Source: Paenibacillus polygoni
GTDB taxonomy: Bacteria; Bacillota; Bacilli; Paenibacillales; Paenibacillaceae
Direction of reading: 5' to 3'
DNA length: 64,000 bases
Assembly: GCF_030263935.1 (NCBI RefSeq)
Contig: NZ_CP127162.1
Coordinates: 3,171,501 to 3,235,500 of the forward strand
In this document: positions 1 to 8,088 of the stretch, piece after piece
How positions within the stretch are numbered: position 1 is the first letter of the stretch
Layout of the letters: each line of letters begins with the position of its first letter
Notes under the pieces: model-generated
What the model was told of the DNA's origin: nothing
Seen by the model: only the letters and a program-made list of their open reading frames with translations
Databases searched by the model: none
Position numbers and translations under genes: made by a program

Positions 1-438
1 ATTTTCTGCTTGAAGGGCTTTACACACCTCAGAACTCATCTGTTTGAAATATTGTTCATTCCATTCGTAAAATAGTTCCCTATACCTCTCTTTAAACCTC
101 TTCATTTCAAAATCAGGAATCTTATAATTCCAATCTTTGCAAAGAGTAACGAAATGGCCCAGCAGATCTTTGTCTGATGTATTTTCTAAAAAGGTTATGT
201 AATCTTCAGCAGTGTATATATCTTGTTGTTCTAACAATAGATAAGCGTACTTCCACTCTTCATCCATCTGCCATTCGTGGAGTATTGAACTATACTCAGT
301 AGTCAGCATAGCTTGAGTCTCTTTGACCCACTTCGGTGAAAGTTCAATCTTTTTATGTGATTTACGGCAAATAAAAGTATGAAGACTGTTCATAAATTCA
401 TATACGGGTTTAAACCGAAAGGTAATATCATAACTCAT
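1..438 (-). CDS. Partial regulator-like protein, DUF5937/ArsR-type N-terminal region
   Basis: This open frame runs off the left edge; 146 codons are present from an ATG at 438 preceded by AAGGAG nine bases upstream. The visible protein begins MSYDITFRFKPVYEFMNSL and is rich in charged and aromatic residues, with no signal peptide or membrane segment. By eye it aligns with the first 150 residues of the plus-strand gene at 45835: the PVYEFMNS/PIYELLNS start, the SPKWVKE/GPEWIHT stretch and the EWNEQYF/VWDEHYF stretch correspond. That gene continues into an ArsR-like winged helix, so this one probably does too, but its DNA-binding part lies outside the window. A TATAAT hexamer lies upstream of its RBS on the minus strand. 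The function is an inference from the paralogue. Confidence 0.7.
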   Translation of the reverse strand, partial: MSYDITFRFKPVYEFMNSLHTFICRKSHKKIELSPKWVKETQAMLTTEYSSILHEWQMDEEWKYAYLLLEQQDIYTAEDYITFLENTSDKDLLGHFVTLCKDWNYKIPDFEMKRFKERYRELFYEWNEQYFKQMSSEVCKALQAEN

Positions 439-530
439 AGCTTCACACTCCTTCGTACCCTATATTATAACGTTCGAAGGAAGTATGGAATAGGAAGCGA
501 TTATAAGATTTCTTTATATAAGACAGCGAG

Positions 531-1685
531 TTACGTACCCGTTTGCTCACTTGCAGCCTGCTGAGGGGACAAAAGTATTCTGGAAATTCGCAGATGTTCG
601 ATTTCTTCGATAACATACTTAAAGCCCGCTTTGATAATATATTCTCCTTTTTGCGGAGCGGAAGATCTTAATTCAGAAAACAGCCAGCCCCCAATCGTAT
701 CATATTGATTGTCATCAAGACACAGTTCAAAATGCTGGTTTACATCTTCAATTAACATCAATCCATCAATCGAATAGACGCCATCTCCCAGATATTCCAC
801 AAGCGGCCGTTCATTATCAAACTCATCCTGAATTTCACCAACAATTTCTTCAACGATATCTTCTAAGGTCACGAGCCCTGATGTTCCGCCATACTCGTCA
901 ATCACAATGGAAATTTGCGTCTTTGATTCCTTCATTTGTTTCAGTAAAAGATCAATCGAAGTGGATTCAGGGATACTGAGAACAGGCCTAATTGCCCTTA
1001 TATAATCCTCCATTCCTGACATAAATAAATCTTTGATATGAACGAATCCAATGATATGATCCTTATCTCCATGACACACGGGATAGCGAGTGCGCATCTC
1101 TATACTTGCAAGCTTCAAATTTTCATGAACACTCCATTCGGTATTGAGGCATATCATTTCTGTACGTGGAATCATGATTTCCCTTGCGGTTCTTGTAGAG
1201 AATTCCAGAAGATTTTGGTTAAGTAACGTACTTTCCTTATGATCTAGTGAAGAAATATTTACTGGAGAAGAGAGCTTTTTTTCACTTCTTCTGATCCACA
1301 GTCTAGAAATGATACGACCGAAAACCAGATACTCAGTCACTAAAAGAACCACAAAAACAGCTGTAATGATGCGCGGTATACTTCCTGCAGCCATTATTCC
1401 GGCTGCCATTGGCGGTAATATTAATCCTGCTCTGCATAAATAAATATAGATTCGCACATGAGCTCGCAGATGCTGTCCAGCCTTGTCAAATGCAGACGAA
1501 ACCGTATTATTGATGGGTCCCCGCGGTTCTGAGTCTTTAGCAAGAAAACTTAACTGATTCTGAAAAAAACCAAAAATGGCACTAATTAACGAAAGAACTG
1601 TCGTCATCATGAATAGCTCGATAGCCGGTAAAGGATCAGCCAATGATTGTCCTATCCACCATGAAAATGCAGTGAATAGGTTCAC
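531..1685 (-). CDS. CorC/HlyC-type membrane protein with two CBS domains
   Basis: Member of the CNNM/CorC/HlyC family, whose members act in metal ion (often magnesium or cobalt) efflux or homeostasis at the cell membrane. The N-terminal 130 residues hold hydrophobic segments near 22-45, 80-100 and 105-127, a divergent DUF21 region. A CBS pair spans about 170-285 and contains the family signatures MIPRTEM (171-177) and DEYGGTSGLVTLEDIVEE (263-280). A CorC_HlyC transporter-associated domain follows at about 295-375. The start is uncertain: the longest reading starts at a GTG that directly abuts the AAGGAG sequence with no spacer. No ATG exists upstream before a stop, and downstream candidates are a TTG at codon 15 and ATGs at codons 26-27. 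The family call is firm; the transported ion is unknown. Confidence 0.88.
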   Translation of the reverse strand: MNLFTAFSWWIGQSLADPLPAIELFMMTTVLSLISAIFGFFQNQLSFLAKDSEPRGPINNTVSSAFDKAGQHLRAHVRIYIYLCRAGLILPPMAAGIMAAGSIPRIITAVFVVLLVTEYLVFGRIISRLWIRRSEKKLSSPVNISSLDHKESTLLNQNLLEFSTRTAREIMIPRTEMICLNTEWSVHENLKLASIEMRTRYPVCHGDKDHIIGFVHIKDLFMSGMEDYIRAIRPVLSIPESTSIDLLLKQMKESKTQISIVIDEYGGTSGLVTLEDIVEEIVGEIQDEFDNERPLVEYLGDGVYSIDGLMLIEDVNQHFELCLDDNQYDTIGGWLFSELRSSAPQKGEYIIKAGFKYVIEEIEHLRISRILLSPQQAASEQTGT

Positions 1686-1754
1686 CTCCTTTTGTCCCTC
1701 TTTGTCTTGATCTTGATCCTATATATATGAGGTGAAGCCCAAAATAAGTGCTGT

Positions 1755-1800
1755 AAAAAACCGCAGGGTACACAAAAAAGATAAATGGTGTACCCTGCGG
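1755..1800 (-). terminator. Rho-independent terminator of the cwlJ-gerQ unit
   Basis: A perfect 13-bp stem (1761-1773 with 1788-1800) is followed on the minus strand by a run of six T. It lies 60 bases past the gerQ stop codon. Confidence 0.88.
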
Positions 1801-1860
1801 CTTACTAATGCATTATGTGTTTTATTAGGGATTATGAGAAAACGTCCATAATCCTAAGCT

Positions 1861-2319
1861 TTACCGCCGAGCACTAGGCGGCGCGTATGGATATTCATAA
1901 TTCAACGGTTCATCAAACGTAGCGTAATCAAAGTTCACCATTAAAATGATTGTGCGTTGGCCTGTGTTTGGGTCACTTATGATAATATGATCACGTCCTG
2001 CTGCTTCTAGAACTCCTTTAAAGATCTTTGCATTCCACTCCCGGTTCCCTTCATAAGTAGCGTAGAAAGTCCCTATCTTTCCTAGATTCAACCTAAGAAT
2101 ATTCTCGATAAAAGATTGTTCTGCAAAAGGGAGATTCTGCTGAATCACTGCTCCCCCTGGCGTCATCACACTTCCACTGCTTACTTCTGGAGGAACAACG
2201 GTTGTGTTTGGCATCATAGGCATCATTGGCATCGAAGGCATTCCCATATTCCTCGGATCGTATCCAGGTCCTCCATTTCCAATCTTATAAGTGACGGGCT
2301 GGTAAGGCTGGTTGAACAT
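1861..2319 (-). CDS. gerQ: Spore coat protein GerQ
   Basis: GerQ is a spore coat/cortex-surface protein needed for the cortex lytic enzyme CwlJ to function during germination and for response to calcium-dipicolinate; it is also a transglutaminase substrate in Bacillus subtilis. The 152-residue product has a Met/Pro/Gly-rich N-terminus (a run of MP repeats near 25-40) and a conserved C-terminal domain from about residue 65. That domain contains the family's WNAKIFKGVLEAAGRDHIII stretch and ends with an NFDYATFDEP segment. Start: ATG at 2319 after GGGAGGT. It lies 44 bases downstream of cwlJ on the same strand, matching the bicistronic cwlJ-gerQ arrangement known in the Bacillus cereus group. 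The lysines available for crosslinking are few in the N-terminal tail. Confidence 0.95.
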   Translation of the reverse strand: MFNQPYQPVTYKIGNGGPGYDPRNMGMPSMPMMPMMPNTTVVPPEVSSGSVMTPGGAVIQQNLPFAEQSFIENILRLNLGKIGTFYATYEGNREWNAKIFKGVLEAAGRDHIIISDPNTGQRTIILMVNFDYATFDEPLNYEYPYAPPSARR

Positions 2320-2363
2320 AATTAAAAACCTCCCTGATTTTAAATAGATACTTTTTCAAAAAA

Positions 2364-2786
2364 CTAATAAACAGCAGGACAATCCTCTACTGAAGGACTA
2401 AAGAAACAATGTGCTCGGTATCTCCCTGTATTTGCTTGATTGTACCAAGTCGGCGGACAATCCCCAGATGGTCTAAAGAACCAGAGTGCGTTACTTGCCG
2501 GCCATATTTTTTCCCCGTTAATAACCCGCTGAGCGAGCCTGATCTCTGATTCCCGTGCTGCCTGATAGAAATAGCCCTTTTGGGTTGCTTCAAATCCTCC
2601 CGGATTCTGGAATACCATATCACTCACAGAACGGATATTACGAAAATCCAAACATCCTCCGAGAACTCGATTGACCCCAACATTTCCTACAAGAAGCATC
2701 CCTGTATCCCCGTCTTCTTCCGCTTCCGCACGCATAAGTCTCGCCAGTAATCTCACATCTTCGGAATTCGCTTTAATCACTGCCAA
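2364..2786 (-). CDS. cwlJ: Spore cortex-lytic cell wall hydrolase CwlJ
   Basis: Cortex peptidoglycan hydrolase of the Hydrolase_2 (SleB/CwlJ) family, acting on the spore cortex during germination. The 140-residue protein is a single catalytic domain with no signal peptide and no peptidoglycan-binding domain, which separates CwlJ from SleB. The conserved block RLMRAEAEEDGDTGMLLVGN spans residues 16-35 and includes the presumed catalytic Glu 21. The ALWFFRPSGDCPPTW region follows near residues 100-115. The start is a TTG at 2786, ten bases after GGAGG; a GTG two codons later is the alternative. It is first in a two-gene unit with gerQ, its known functional partner. Expression in the mother cell is expected from the family, but I could not identify a convincing sigma-E promoter. 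Confidence 0.93.
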   Translation of the reverse strand: MAVIKANSEDVRLLARLMRAEAEEDGDTGMLLVGNVGVNRVLGGCLDFRNIRSVSDMVFQNPGGFEATQKGYFYQAARESEIRLAQRVINGEKIWPASNALWFFRPSGDCPPTWYNQANTGRYRAHCFFSPSVEDCPAVY

Positions 2787-2891
2787 TGGAAGTCTTCCTC
2801 CTTCCTTTACTTAAGTGTTCTCATGGCTATACTTTATATCTTATTGTGCATTCGCCCAGATCGTGACATTTATTTCAATTATTTTCGAAAA

Positions 2892-2939
2892 ATAAAAAAA
2901 GAACATCGGGTTTGTTTTCACAAGAGCCCAACATTCTTC
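2892..2939 (-). terminator. Probable terminator after the small membrane protein gene
   Basis: On the minus strand a G-U-containing stem (about 13 positions, one mismatch) joins 2927-2939 to 2901-2913 and runs into seven T. It lies just past the stop at 2951. Confidence 0.6.
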
Positions 2940-2950
2940 TTATTTCTTAC

Positions 2951-3118
2951 TCATTTTTTATTCTGATGATTACGAAAATAGCGAGACACATAATAACCTA
3001 TAACGAGAAAAACAAGCACGACGACCGCACTAATGATCACAAGAATAGGATCATACGTGCCTTCACCTGAAGATAGAGGACCGAAACTCGTTCTAGGCTC
3101 AGCCTCTGCATATGACAT
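2951..3118 (-). CDS. Small single-pass membrane protein of unknown function
   Basis: A 55-residue protein starting MSYAEAEPRTSFGP. Residues 1-22 are polar and probably exposed, about 23-45 form one strong hydrophobic helix (ILVIISAVVVLVFLVIGYYV), and the tail RYFRNHQNKK is basic, so the C-terminus is probably cytoplasmic. I chose the ATG at 3118 because GGAGG precedes it by five bases; the longer frame upstream (to 3151) would place that RBS inside the gene. It stands alone between two terminators next to the germination genes. No family is recognised, and a sporulation role is only suggested by its neighbours. Confidence 0.65.
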   Translation of the reverse strand: MSYAEAEPRTSFGPLSSGEGTYDPILVIISAVVVLVFLVIGYYVSRYFRNHQNKK

Positions 3119-3234
3119 ATGCTTGCCTCCAAAAAAGTTAATCAGATACATAGACTCCTCCGAGATTATATCTTTTTTTCCAGTTTAACAAATCTCTAAT
3201 TGGAAATATATACGGATAGAGAAATGAACATATG

Positions 3235-3272
3235 AAAAAAGAGCAAACTAAAAGTTTCTTTAGTCCGCTCTT
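3235..3272 (-). terminator. Rho-independent terminator after the tandem-barrel gene
   Basis: Stem of 14 positions with one G-U pair (3239-3252 with 3259-3272) followed on the minus strand by six T, 32 bases past the stop at 3305. Confidence 0.85.
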
Positions 3273-3304
3273 CTCATCTCTATATGAGATTATTAAATAA
3301 TTCT

Positions 3305-5056
3305 TTATGGCTTCGCATTAATCCAATAATCGTAAGAATGAATTAAATACCCCTGATAAGCATTATATTCCGCAAGCAGACCTGGCAACTTCGCTAGTTC
3401 TGATTCCATATAAGCTTCGCCTTCTTCATAAAAAGTAATATGATTTCCCTCATGACTTTCTTTCATTTCCACCGAAATCAGCAGCGGCTTGCCTAATTGA
3501 TCAGCAATTTCCATTTCTTGAGCTACAACGGTCGCAATTCCGTTAGATCCTTCTGCTGTATCTCGGAAAGCCATAAGTGAGATATGATCCAATGTACGAA
3601 TCATCCATTCCGTTACCGTCATGTTTTTTCCTGGCAATTCATGGCGATCGAGCCATACAGCTAAATCAGCACTTGTTTTGAGATCGGAATCTTTTTTGGT
3701 CTCACGAGCGAAATACTCTATATTAGATGCCCACTCTTTAAGCACACGTTCTCGGTTATTATCCCATTCCGAGTTTGTATATGGCTCAATATCTAAGTGA
3801 ATGCCGTGGAATTTTTCATCCTCTGCTGCACGTAGGTTATATTGTTTCACATAATTAATGAGCCTCGTTAGACGTGATCTGTTTTCTTCAAGTCCCCAAC
3901 TTGGATGACCGCCCATCGCATGAACTTCAATTCCCATCGCTGCAGCTTGACCCACAAAATTGCGATACAGTGAATACGGCTGGTCAAGATCAAGTCTTAC
4001 ATATAGAAAATTCACCTTTTTCTCTTGTAAGAACTCGAGCACTTGGTCACTTTCATTAATTATCTGTTCTGCTTTCCATATATAAGTTCCGCGAATAGAG
4101 TCAGTCGGCAGTTCTGGTTCTGGTTCTGGGTCCGGTGTCGGCTCTGGTTCTGGTGTCGGCTCTGGATTTACTGTATCTTGAGTCATCTGACTCCAATATA
4201 CATAATCATGAATGGCAACTCCTGCAAAACTGGAATAGCCTGCATAGGATGCTGTCACTTCCTGAAGAGCTTGTTCCATTTTCTCTTTCGACTTTCCAGC
4301 AAATGTGGTGAATTCTTCTCCCGGCATTGGTTTCGCGTTAACTCCAACAATGATTTTTGCAGAATAATTGCTTGACCATTCCATCTCTTCTTGAATAACT
4401 TGGACAATCCCGCCCACCCCACTTGCTTTATCACGATAAGCCATTAAAGCGATTTGATCAAACCTGCCCATAAACCACTGAATCAGCGGTTCTTGTGAGT
4501 CTGGGTTATAATAGTGATCATACCAGAAAGGAAGATCTATAGCTGAATCCAGGCTAGGTTCTTGCTCAATGACAGACAGGAACTTTTCAATATTCGCAAG
4601 ATAAGTCCGAGTGACCTCATCGCTATCGATCTCCCACTCCCCTAGAACATAGGGCTCTATGTCCAGATGAATTCCACTGAATTTTTCATTTTCTTCTGAT
4701 TCTCTATTAAAGTCAACAACCCAGTTAGCAAAACGCAATAACGGAACTTCTCCGCCTTCCGCCGCCCACTTTGGGTGACCTCCCAGCGCATCCACTTTTA
4801 TTCCATTCTCATGTGCACGAAGGATAAAACGTTGGTATACTGCGGCAGGTTGCTCCATATCAATTCGTAAATAAATATGATTAATCCGATGATTGTCTGC
4901 GTAATCTAGTATATCTTGGCCGCCGTCCTGAATCGATTCAGCTTGCCAAAGCCACATTGCCCGAGTAGTTTCTTTTGAAGAATCAAAAGCTGTCAACCAT
5001 GTTACACTAGCAAGAAGTACAACCCACAAGAGCATGCGGGAAAGTTTCCCGTACAT
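3305..5056 (-). CDS. Secreted protein with two tandem TIM-barrel-like (GH-type) domains
   Basis: A 583-residue exported protein. Residues 1-24 form a signal peptide or membrane anchor. Two homologous halves follow, at about 33-290 and 322-578, joined by a Pro/Glu/Asp/Thr-rich linker (297-317). The same landmarks recur in both: WQAES / WKAEQ at the start, YLRIDMEQP / YVRLDLDQP, ALGGHPKW / AMGGHPSW, FSGIHLDIEPY (126-136) / FHGIHLDIEPY (416-426), LMAYRD / LMAFRD, and a closing HDYVYW / HSYDYW. The GIHLDIEPY strand with its acidic pair resembles the catalytic strand of TIM-barrel glycosidases such as GH18, so hydrolysis of a cell-surface or environmental glycan is plausible but unproven. Start: ATG after GGAGGTAAG. 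It is monocistronic. The substrate is unknown. Confidence 0.7.
   Translation of the reverse strand: MYGKLSRMLLWVVLLASVTWLTAFDSSKETTRAMWLWQAESIQDGGQDILDYADNHRINHIYLRIDMEQPAAVYQRFILRAHENGIKVDALGGHPKWAAEGGEVPLLRFANWVVDFNRESEENEKFSGIHLDIEPYVLGEWEIDSDEVTRTYLANIEKFLSVIEQEPSLDSAIDLPFWYDHYYNPDSQEPLIQWFMGRFDQIALMAYRDKASGVGGIVQVIQEEMEWSSNYSAKIIVGVNAKPMPGEEFTTFAGKSKEKMEQALQEVTASYAGYSSFAGVAIHDYVYWSQMTQDTVNPEPTPEPEPTPDPEPEPELPTDSIRGTYIWKAEQIINESDQVLEFLQEKKVNFLYVRLDLDQPYSLYRNFVGQAAAMGIEVHAMGGHPSWGLEENRSRLTRLINYVKQYNLRAAEDEKFHGIHLDIEPYTNSEWDNNRERVLKEWASNIEYFARETKKDSDLKTSADLAVWLDRHELPGKNMTVTEWMIRTLDHISLMAFRDTAEGSNGIATVVAQEMEIADQLGKPLLISVEMKESHEGNHITFYEEGEAYMESELAKLPGLLAEYNAYQGYLIHSYDYWINAKP
4106..4168 (-). 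repeat. Short tandem repeat encoding the PEP/PDP linker
   Basis: Imperfect copies of a 6- to 12-base unit (GGTTCT / GGTGTC type on the plus strand) encode the PEPT and EPEP residues that join the two homologous halves of the surrounding gene. The length of such a stretch could vary by replication slippage without changing the frame. Confidence 0.7.
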
Positions 5057-5118
5057 ATCTTACCTCCACTTCTTTTCTCTTTTTTTAAGCCAACGCTATT
5101 ATAACAGTGGAATAGAGC

Positions 5119-5154
5119 AAAAAAAATGAGCCCTCGTGCTCATGTTGGGCTCAT
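5119..5154 (-). terminator. Rho-independent terminator after the SDR gene
   Basis: Stem of eight bases (5126-5133 with 5147-5154) followed on the minus strand by eight T, about 37 bases past the stop at 5191. Confidence 0.85.
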
Positions 5155-5190
5155 CCAGAAATATTATACAATTTTGATAGGAGTCCTAGG

Positions 5191-5940
5191 CTAGGGCTGA
5201 TATATCATTTTTCGTGACATTCCACCATCAACAACTAGATTCTCTGCTGTAATAAAATCGTTCTCAGGGTCGGTCAAGTATAAGCAGGCACGCGCGATAT
5301 CCGATGGTTTCCCCACTCTTCCGCTTGGATGCTGCGAATGGTCCTCTGGGCGCAATTGTTCATATTCACCAGTCTCAATCCATCCCGGACTGATACTATT
5401 GACCCGGATGTGTTCAGATGACAAGGATAAAGCCATCGCATGGCTAAGCGAAATAATAGCTCCTTTAGAAGCAGCATAAGCTTCTGAATTTGGCTCTGAC
5501 ATGGTAGCCCGAGTAGAAGAAATATTGACTACAGAGCCGCCATTTTTGTTGTTTTTCATGTATTTGGCAGCGATCCTTGTCCCAAGAAAACAGCTGCGGA
5601 CATTTGTGTTCATCACATCATCCCATTCATCTACAGTGAGTTCATAAGGTGATTTCCAAATCCCATATCCTGCATTATTAATTAGAACATCAATCTGTCC
5701 ATATTCAGTTACCGCAGCTTCCATGAGTGTTAGAATTGCTTCTTCTGACCTAACGTCACAGTGGACAAACATCGCTTCGTATCCATCTTGACGCAGCGAC
5801 GCAGCCGCCGCTGCTCCCTTCTCCTCATGGCGATCCGCAAGAACGACCTTTGCTCCTTGCATGGCATAAGCACCTGCCACTTCTTTACCGATCCCGCTGC
5901 CGGCTCCCGTTACGATGACTACCGTATTTTCAAATCTCAT
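5191..5940 (-). CDS. Short-chain dehydrogenase/reductase (SDR)
   Basis: Classical SDR of 249 residues that would oxidise or reduce an alcohol/ketone with NAD(P). The Rossmann glycine motif TGAGSGIG lies at 11-18, the acidic/adenine-contact CDV at 61-63, NNAG at 88-91, and the catalytic Ser142, Tyr155 and Lys159 (YAASK) are all present. The loop PGWIET (185-190) follows the usual cofactor-binding PG motif. Asp36 followed by Arg37 at the end of the second strand suggests a preference for NAD, but this is inference. Start: ATG after GGGTGATG. It is alone between two terminators, and nothing nearby indicates the substrate. Confidence 0.88.
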   Translation of the reverse strand: MRFENTVVIVTGAGSGIGKEVAGAYAMQGAKVVLADRHEEKGAAAAASLRQDGYEAMFVHCDVRSEEAILTLMEAAVTEYGQIDVLINNAGYGIWKSPYELTVDEWDDVMNTNVRSCFLGTRIAAKYMKNNKNGGSVVNISSTRATMSEPNSEAYAASKGAIISLSHAMALSLSSEHIRVNSISPGWIETGEYEQLRPEDHSQHPSGRVGKPSDIARACLYLTDPENDFITAENLVVDGGMSRKMIYQP

Positions 5941-6026
5941 TTTCTCATCACCCTTCCCTTCTGAATTCCTTTCCTACTCATTACCCTAGTTCTACCAAGT
6001 TACTCTATTCATTTCGAATAAACATC

Positions 6027-6054
6027 AAAAAAAGCCGCCCTTGTCAGGGACGAC
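6027..6054 (-). terminator. Rho-independent terminator after the DUF2500 gene
   Basis: GC-rich stem with G-U pairs (6034-6040 with 6047-6054) followed on the minus strand by seven T. Confidence 0.75.
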
Positions 6055-6124
6055 CTATACATTATTATGGCAAGAGAAATGAATAGAAGACAACTTCACT
6101 CATGCATCAGCTCCGTATCTTTCC

Positions 6125-6523
6125 CTAAGACCCGTGAACCGGCTCGGCATATACTCTAGCAAGACGTTCAAAGCCTATGTAACGCGTTCCTTGAAAAGTG
6201 AGTCTTCCCTCATCTCCTTCAGAACATAGACCATACTCTTTACCGGCGACTTTAAACTCCAATCGATCGCCACTCTCTACTTCAAACGTGACATAATACA
6301 TGGTTCTCGTATGGTTGCCTTCGCTCTGATTTGTCTGCTGCTGAACAGAAATACGTCTACCCGTAATCCGAGAATGCACTGTGAGGACAGGCTGTTTCTT
6401 GTTTTTCCCCCACTGAAGAGCTTCTTTTCCAATGGAAATAGCAATAATACCGAGAATCACGACAAACACTACAGGGAATACCGTTCCGAAAAAATCAAAC
6501 ATCCAGAAAGATTCAAATCCCAC
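6125..6523 (-). CDS. DUF2500-family membrane-anchored protein
   Basis: Protein of unknown function matching the DUF2500 family: one N-terminal membrane helix (about residues 10-34, VFPVVFVVILGIIAISI) followed by a soluble beta-rich domain. That domain contains the family's QPVLTVHSRITGRR strand, the YYVTFEVESGDRLEFKV stretch, and GDEGRLTFQGTRYIGF. I place the start at the GTG at 6523, giving 132 residues, because GGGAGGAG precedes it by about five bases. The open frame extends to a TTG at 6559 without a convincing RBS. It is monocistronic, followed by a terminator. No biochemical role is known for the family. Confidence 0.8.
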   Translation of the reverse strand: MGFESFWMFDFFGTVFPVVFVVILGIIAISIGKEALQWGKNKKQPVLTVHSRITGRRISVQQQTNQSEGNHTRTMYYVTFEVESGDRLEFKVAGKEYGLCSEGDEGRLTFQGTRYIGFERLARVYAEPVHGS

Positions 6524-6638
6524 GCCGTCTCCTCCCGTCCAAGTTCTGGCTTCTGACAAACCGTCATTCTGTTCAAGTATATGCCACTATGGAAAGGAAC
6601 TTGTCATCTCTTTAGCAGAATAATACAAATTTTCTTTG

Positions 6639-7895
6639 TTATAACACTTCCCAGTTCAGCCCGCCATCCGTCGTTTGCATCAATATTGATTTCTTCTCCG
6701 TTGCATTTTCAAGTAAGATCCATCCGACTTTTGTCGTAACGAACTGCATTTTCACAACCTCAGGGTACTTATCCAATAAATCAGACAGATTCTTGCTGCC
6801 TGCAAGTTTAGACCAAGTTTTCCCTTGATCAGTTGTCTGGTATATTGTTTTTCCTTGTAACATCCACCCTATATGATCAGAGACAAAAGTAGGATACAGC
6901 CGTTTATCTGTCCCGCTTTCTGCCGGCAGCTCAAATTGGACATGATTCCATGTATCGCCGCTATCATCTGTGAATAATCCGCTGTACTTAACTTGGTCTC
7001 CTTCAGAACATCCTAGCGGTATGTAAAGTTTATGATGATTAACGCTTAATGACTCCATTTCTCCCATTGTAAACGAAGAGCATTTCGTATGAAGTGATGA
7101 AGTACGATTAAAAAATGACTTGTCCATGCTCCAAGTCTCACCGTCATCGCTAGTTACGTACATTTTTGGTGTTCCCAGCTCTAGAACAGGTACAAAACCT
7201 TTCCCGTTGTCTGTAAACATCATGCCCATCGCATAACCTTGTAGTGGAATCGCTTCATCTGTAGCCTGAATTGGATTATTCGTTGATGTTTGGGTCCAGT
7301 TAACTCCGCCATCGGTCGTAATATATAATGTTTTTTGTTCTTTTACTGTCCCCACACTCTCACTCGTCATGAGATAACCGTGTTTACTAGAATTGAAATG
7401 AAGGGCTGTTACGGTTTGCGATTCTTCAAGTGAAGCGATCTTCCAGCTCTCTCCGCTATCATCCGTACGCAGAACGACATTATTGGTTCCATCCGTTCCC
7501 GAACGAACGATCCATCCATGTTCTCCATCTAAAAAGAAAATATCTTTTCCGTAAACAGGGTTAGATGAAAACTTCACATTGGCTGAAGGAGAAATATTAA
7601 CCCAGGTTGCTCCGTTATCTCGCGTATAATACAGTCTTAATTCATTACGAGTAACGCCCCAAGCAAGACCTCCATAACCATGGATGAGTTGAAAATCAGT
7701 CAATCTTGTTTGAATTTGATATTTATTACTATCCGGTACTTCATAATATTCTGGTTCTACTAATGTAAGGGTTTGCCCTGTCTCTACAGGTTCTTCTTTT
7801 ATGGTCGGCTGCACTTGTTCGGACTCTTTCGAACTGCAGGCTGCAAGCAGCAATACCAGCATACATGCTAATGACCATACGATTGCTCTACGCAT
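6639..7895 (-). CDS. Lipoprotein with BNR/Ycf48-like beta-propeller
   Basis: A 418-residue lipoprotein: signal peptide with lipobox LLAAC at 16-20 (Cys20 would be lipidated), a short polar linker, then a propeller made of repeats carrying Asp-box-type motifs. Copies are seen as YTRDNGATWVNI, RTDDSGESWKIA, ITTDGGVNWTQT, VTSDDGETWSMD, FTDDSGDTWNHV, QTTDQGKTWSKL and QTTDGGLNWEVL. This pattern is typical of sialidase-like and photosystem-assembly-factor-like (Ycf48/HCF136) propellers. In Firmicutes such lipoproteins are common and uncharacterised. I chose the ATG at 7895 because AAAGGTGAT precedes it and the signal peptide then starts immediately; 14 extra codons exist upstream. Surface binding rather than catalysis is likely. 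Confidence 0.8.
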   Translation of the reverse strand: MRRAIVWSLACMLVLLLAACSSKESEQVQPTIKEEPVETGQTLTLVEPEYYEVPDSNKYQIQTRLTDFQLIHGYGGLAWGVTRNELRLYYTRDNGATWVNISPSANVKFSSNPVYGKDIFFLDGEHGWIVRSGTDGTNNVVLRTDDSGESWKIASLEESQTVTALHFNSSKHGYLMTSESVGTVKEQKTLYITTDGGVNWTQTSTNNPIQATDEAIPLQGYAMGMMFTDNGKGFVPVLELGTPKMYVTSDDGETWSMDKSFFNRTSSLHTKCSSFTMGEMESLSVNHHKLYIPLGCSEGDQVKYSGLFTDDSGDTWNHVQFELPAESGTDKRLYPTFVSDHIGWMLQGKTIYQTTDQGKTWSKLAGSKNLSDLLDKYPEVVKMQFVTTKVGWILLENATEKKSILMQTTDGGLNWEVL

Positions 7896-8023
7896 GTTAT
7901 CACCTTTCTGCCATAGCTTTTTCTCTAAGTTAGTCATTATAGCATAATTCGTGTTGAATGAGAGTCAAATCTGTTACTTGTCTGAATCCATTTGCAACGG
8001 AAATGAATTCTTCTGTAATAAAC

Positions 8024-8051
8024 AAAAAAACTTCCGGCAACTAGCCGAAAG
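8024..8051 (-). terminator. Rho-independent terminator after the amino acid permease gene
   Basis: Stem of eight positions (8031-8038 with 8044-8051) followed on the minus strand by seven T, about 37 bases past the stop at 8089. Confidence 0.8.
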
Positions 8052-8088
8052 CTTTTTAAAATCAGTATATTTTATCTAGAAAAATGGT

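Noticed and set aside
2787..2890. Sigma-E or sigma-K promoter for cwlJ-gerQ
   Set aside because: Mother-cell expression is expected, but no sequence here matches the -35 and -10 consensus well enough to report.
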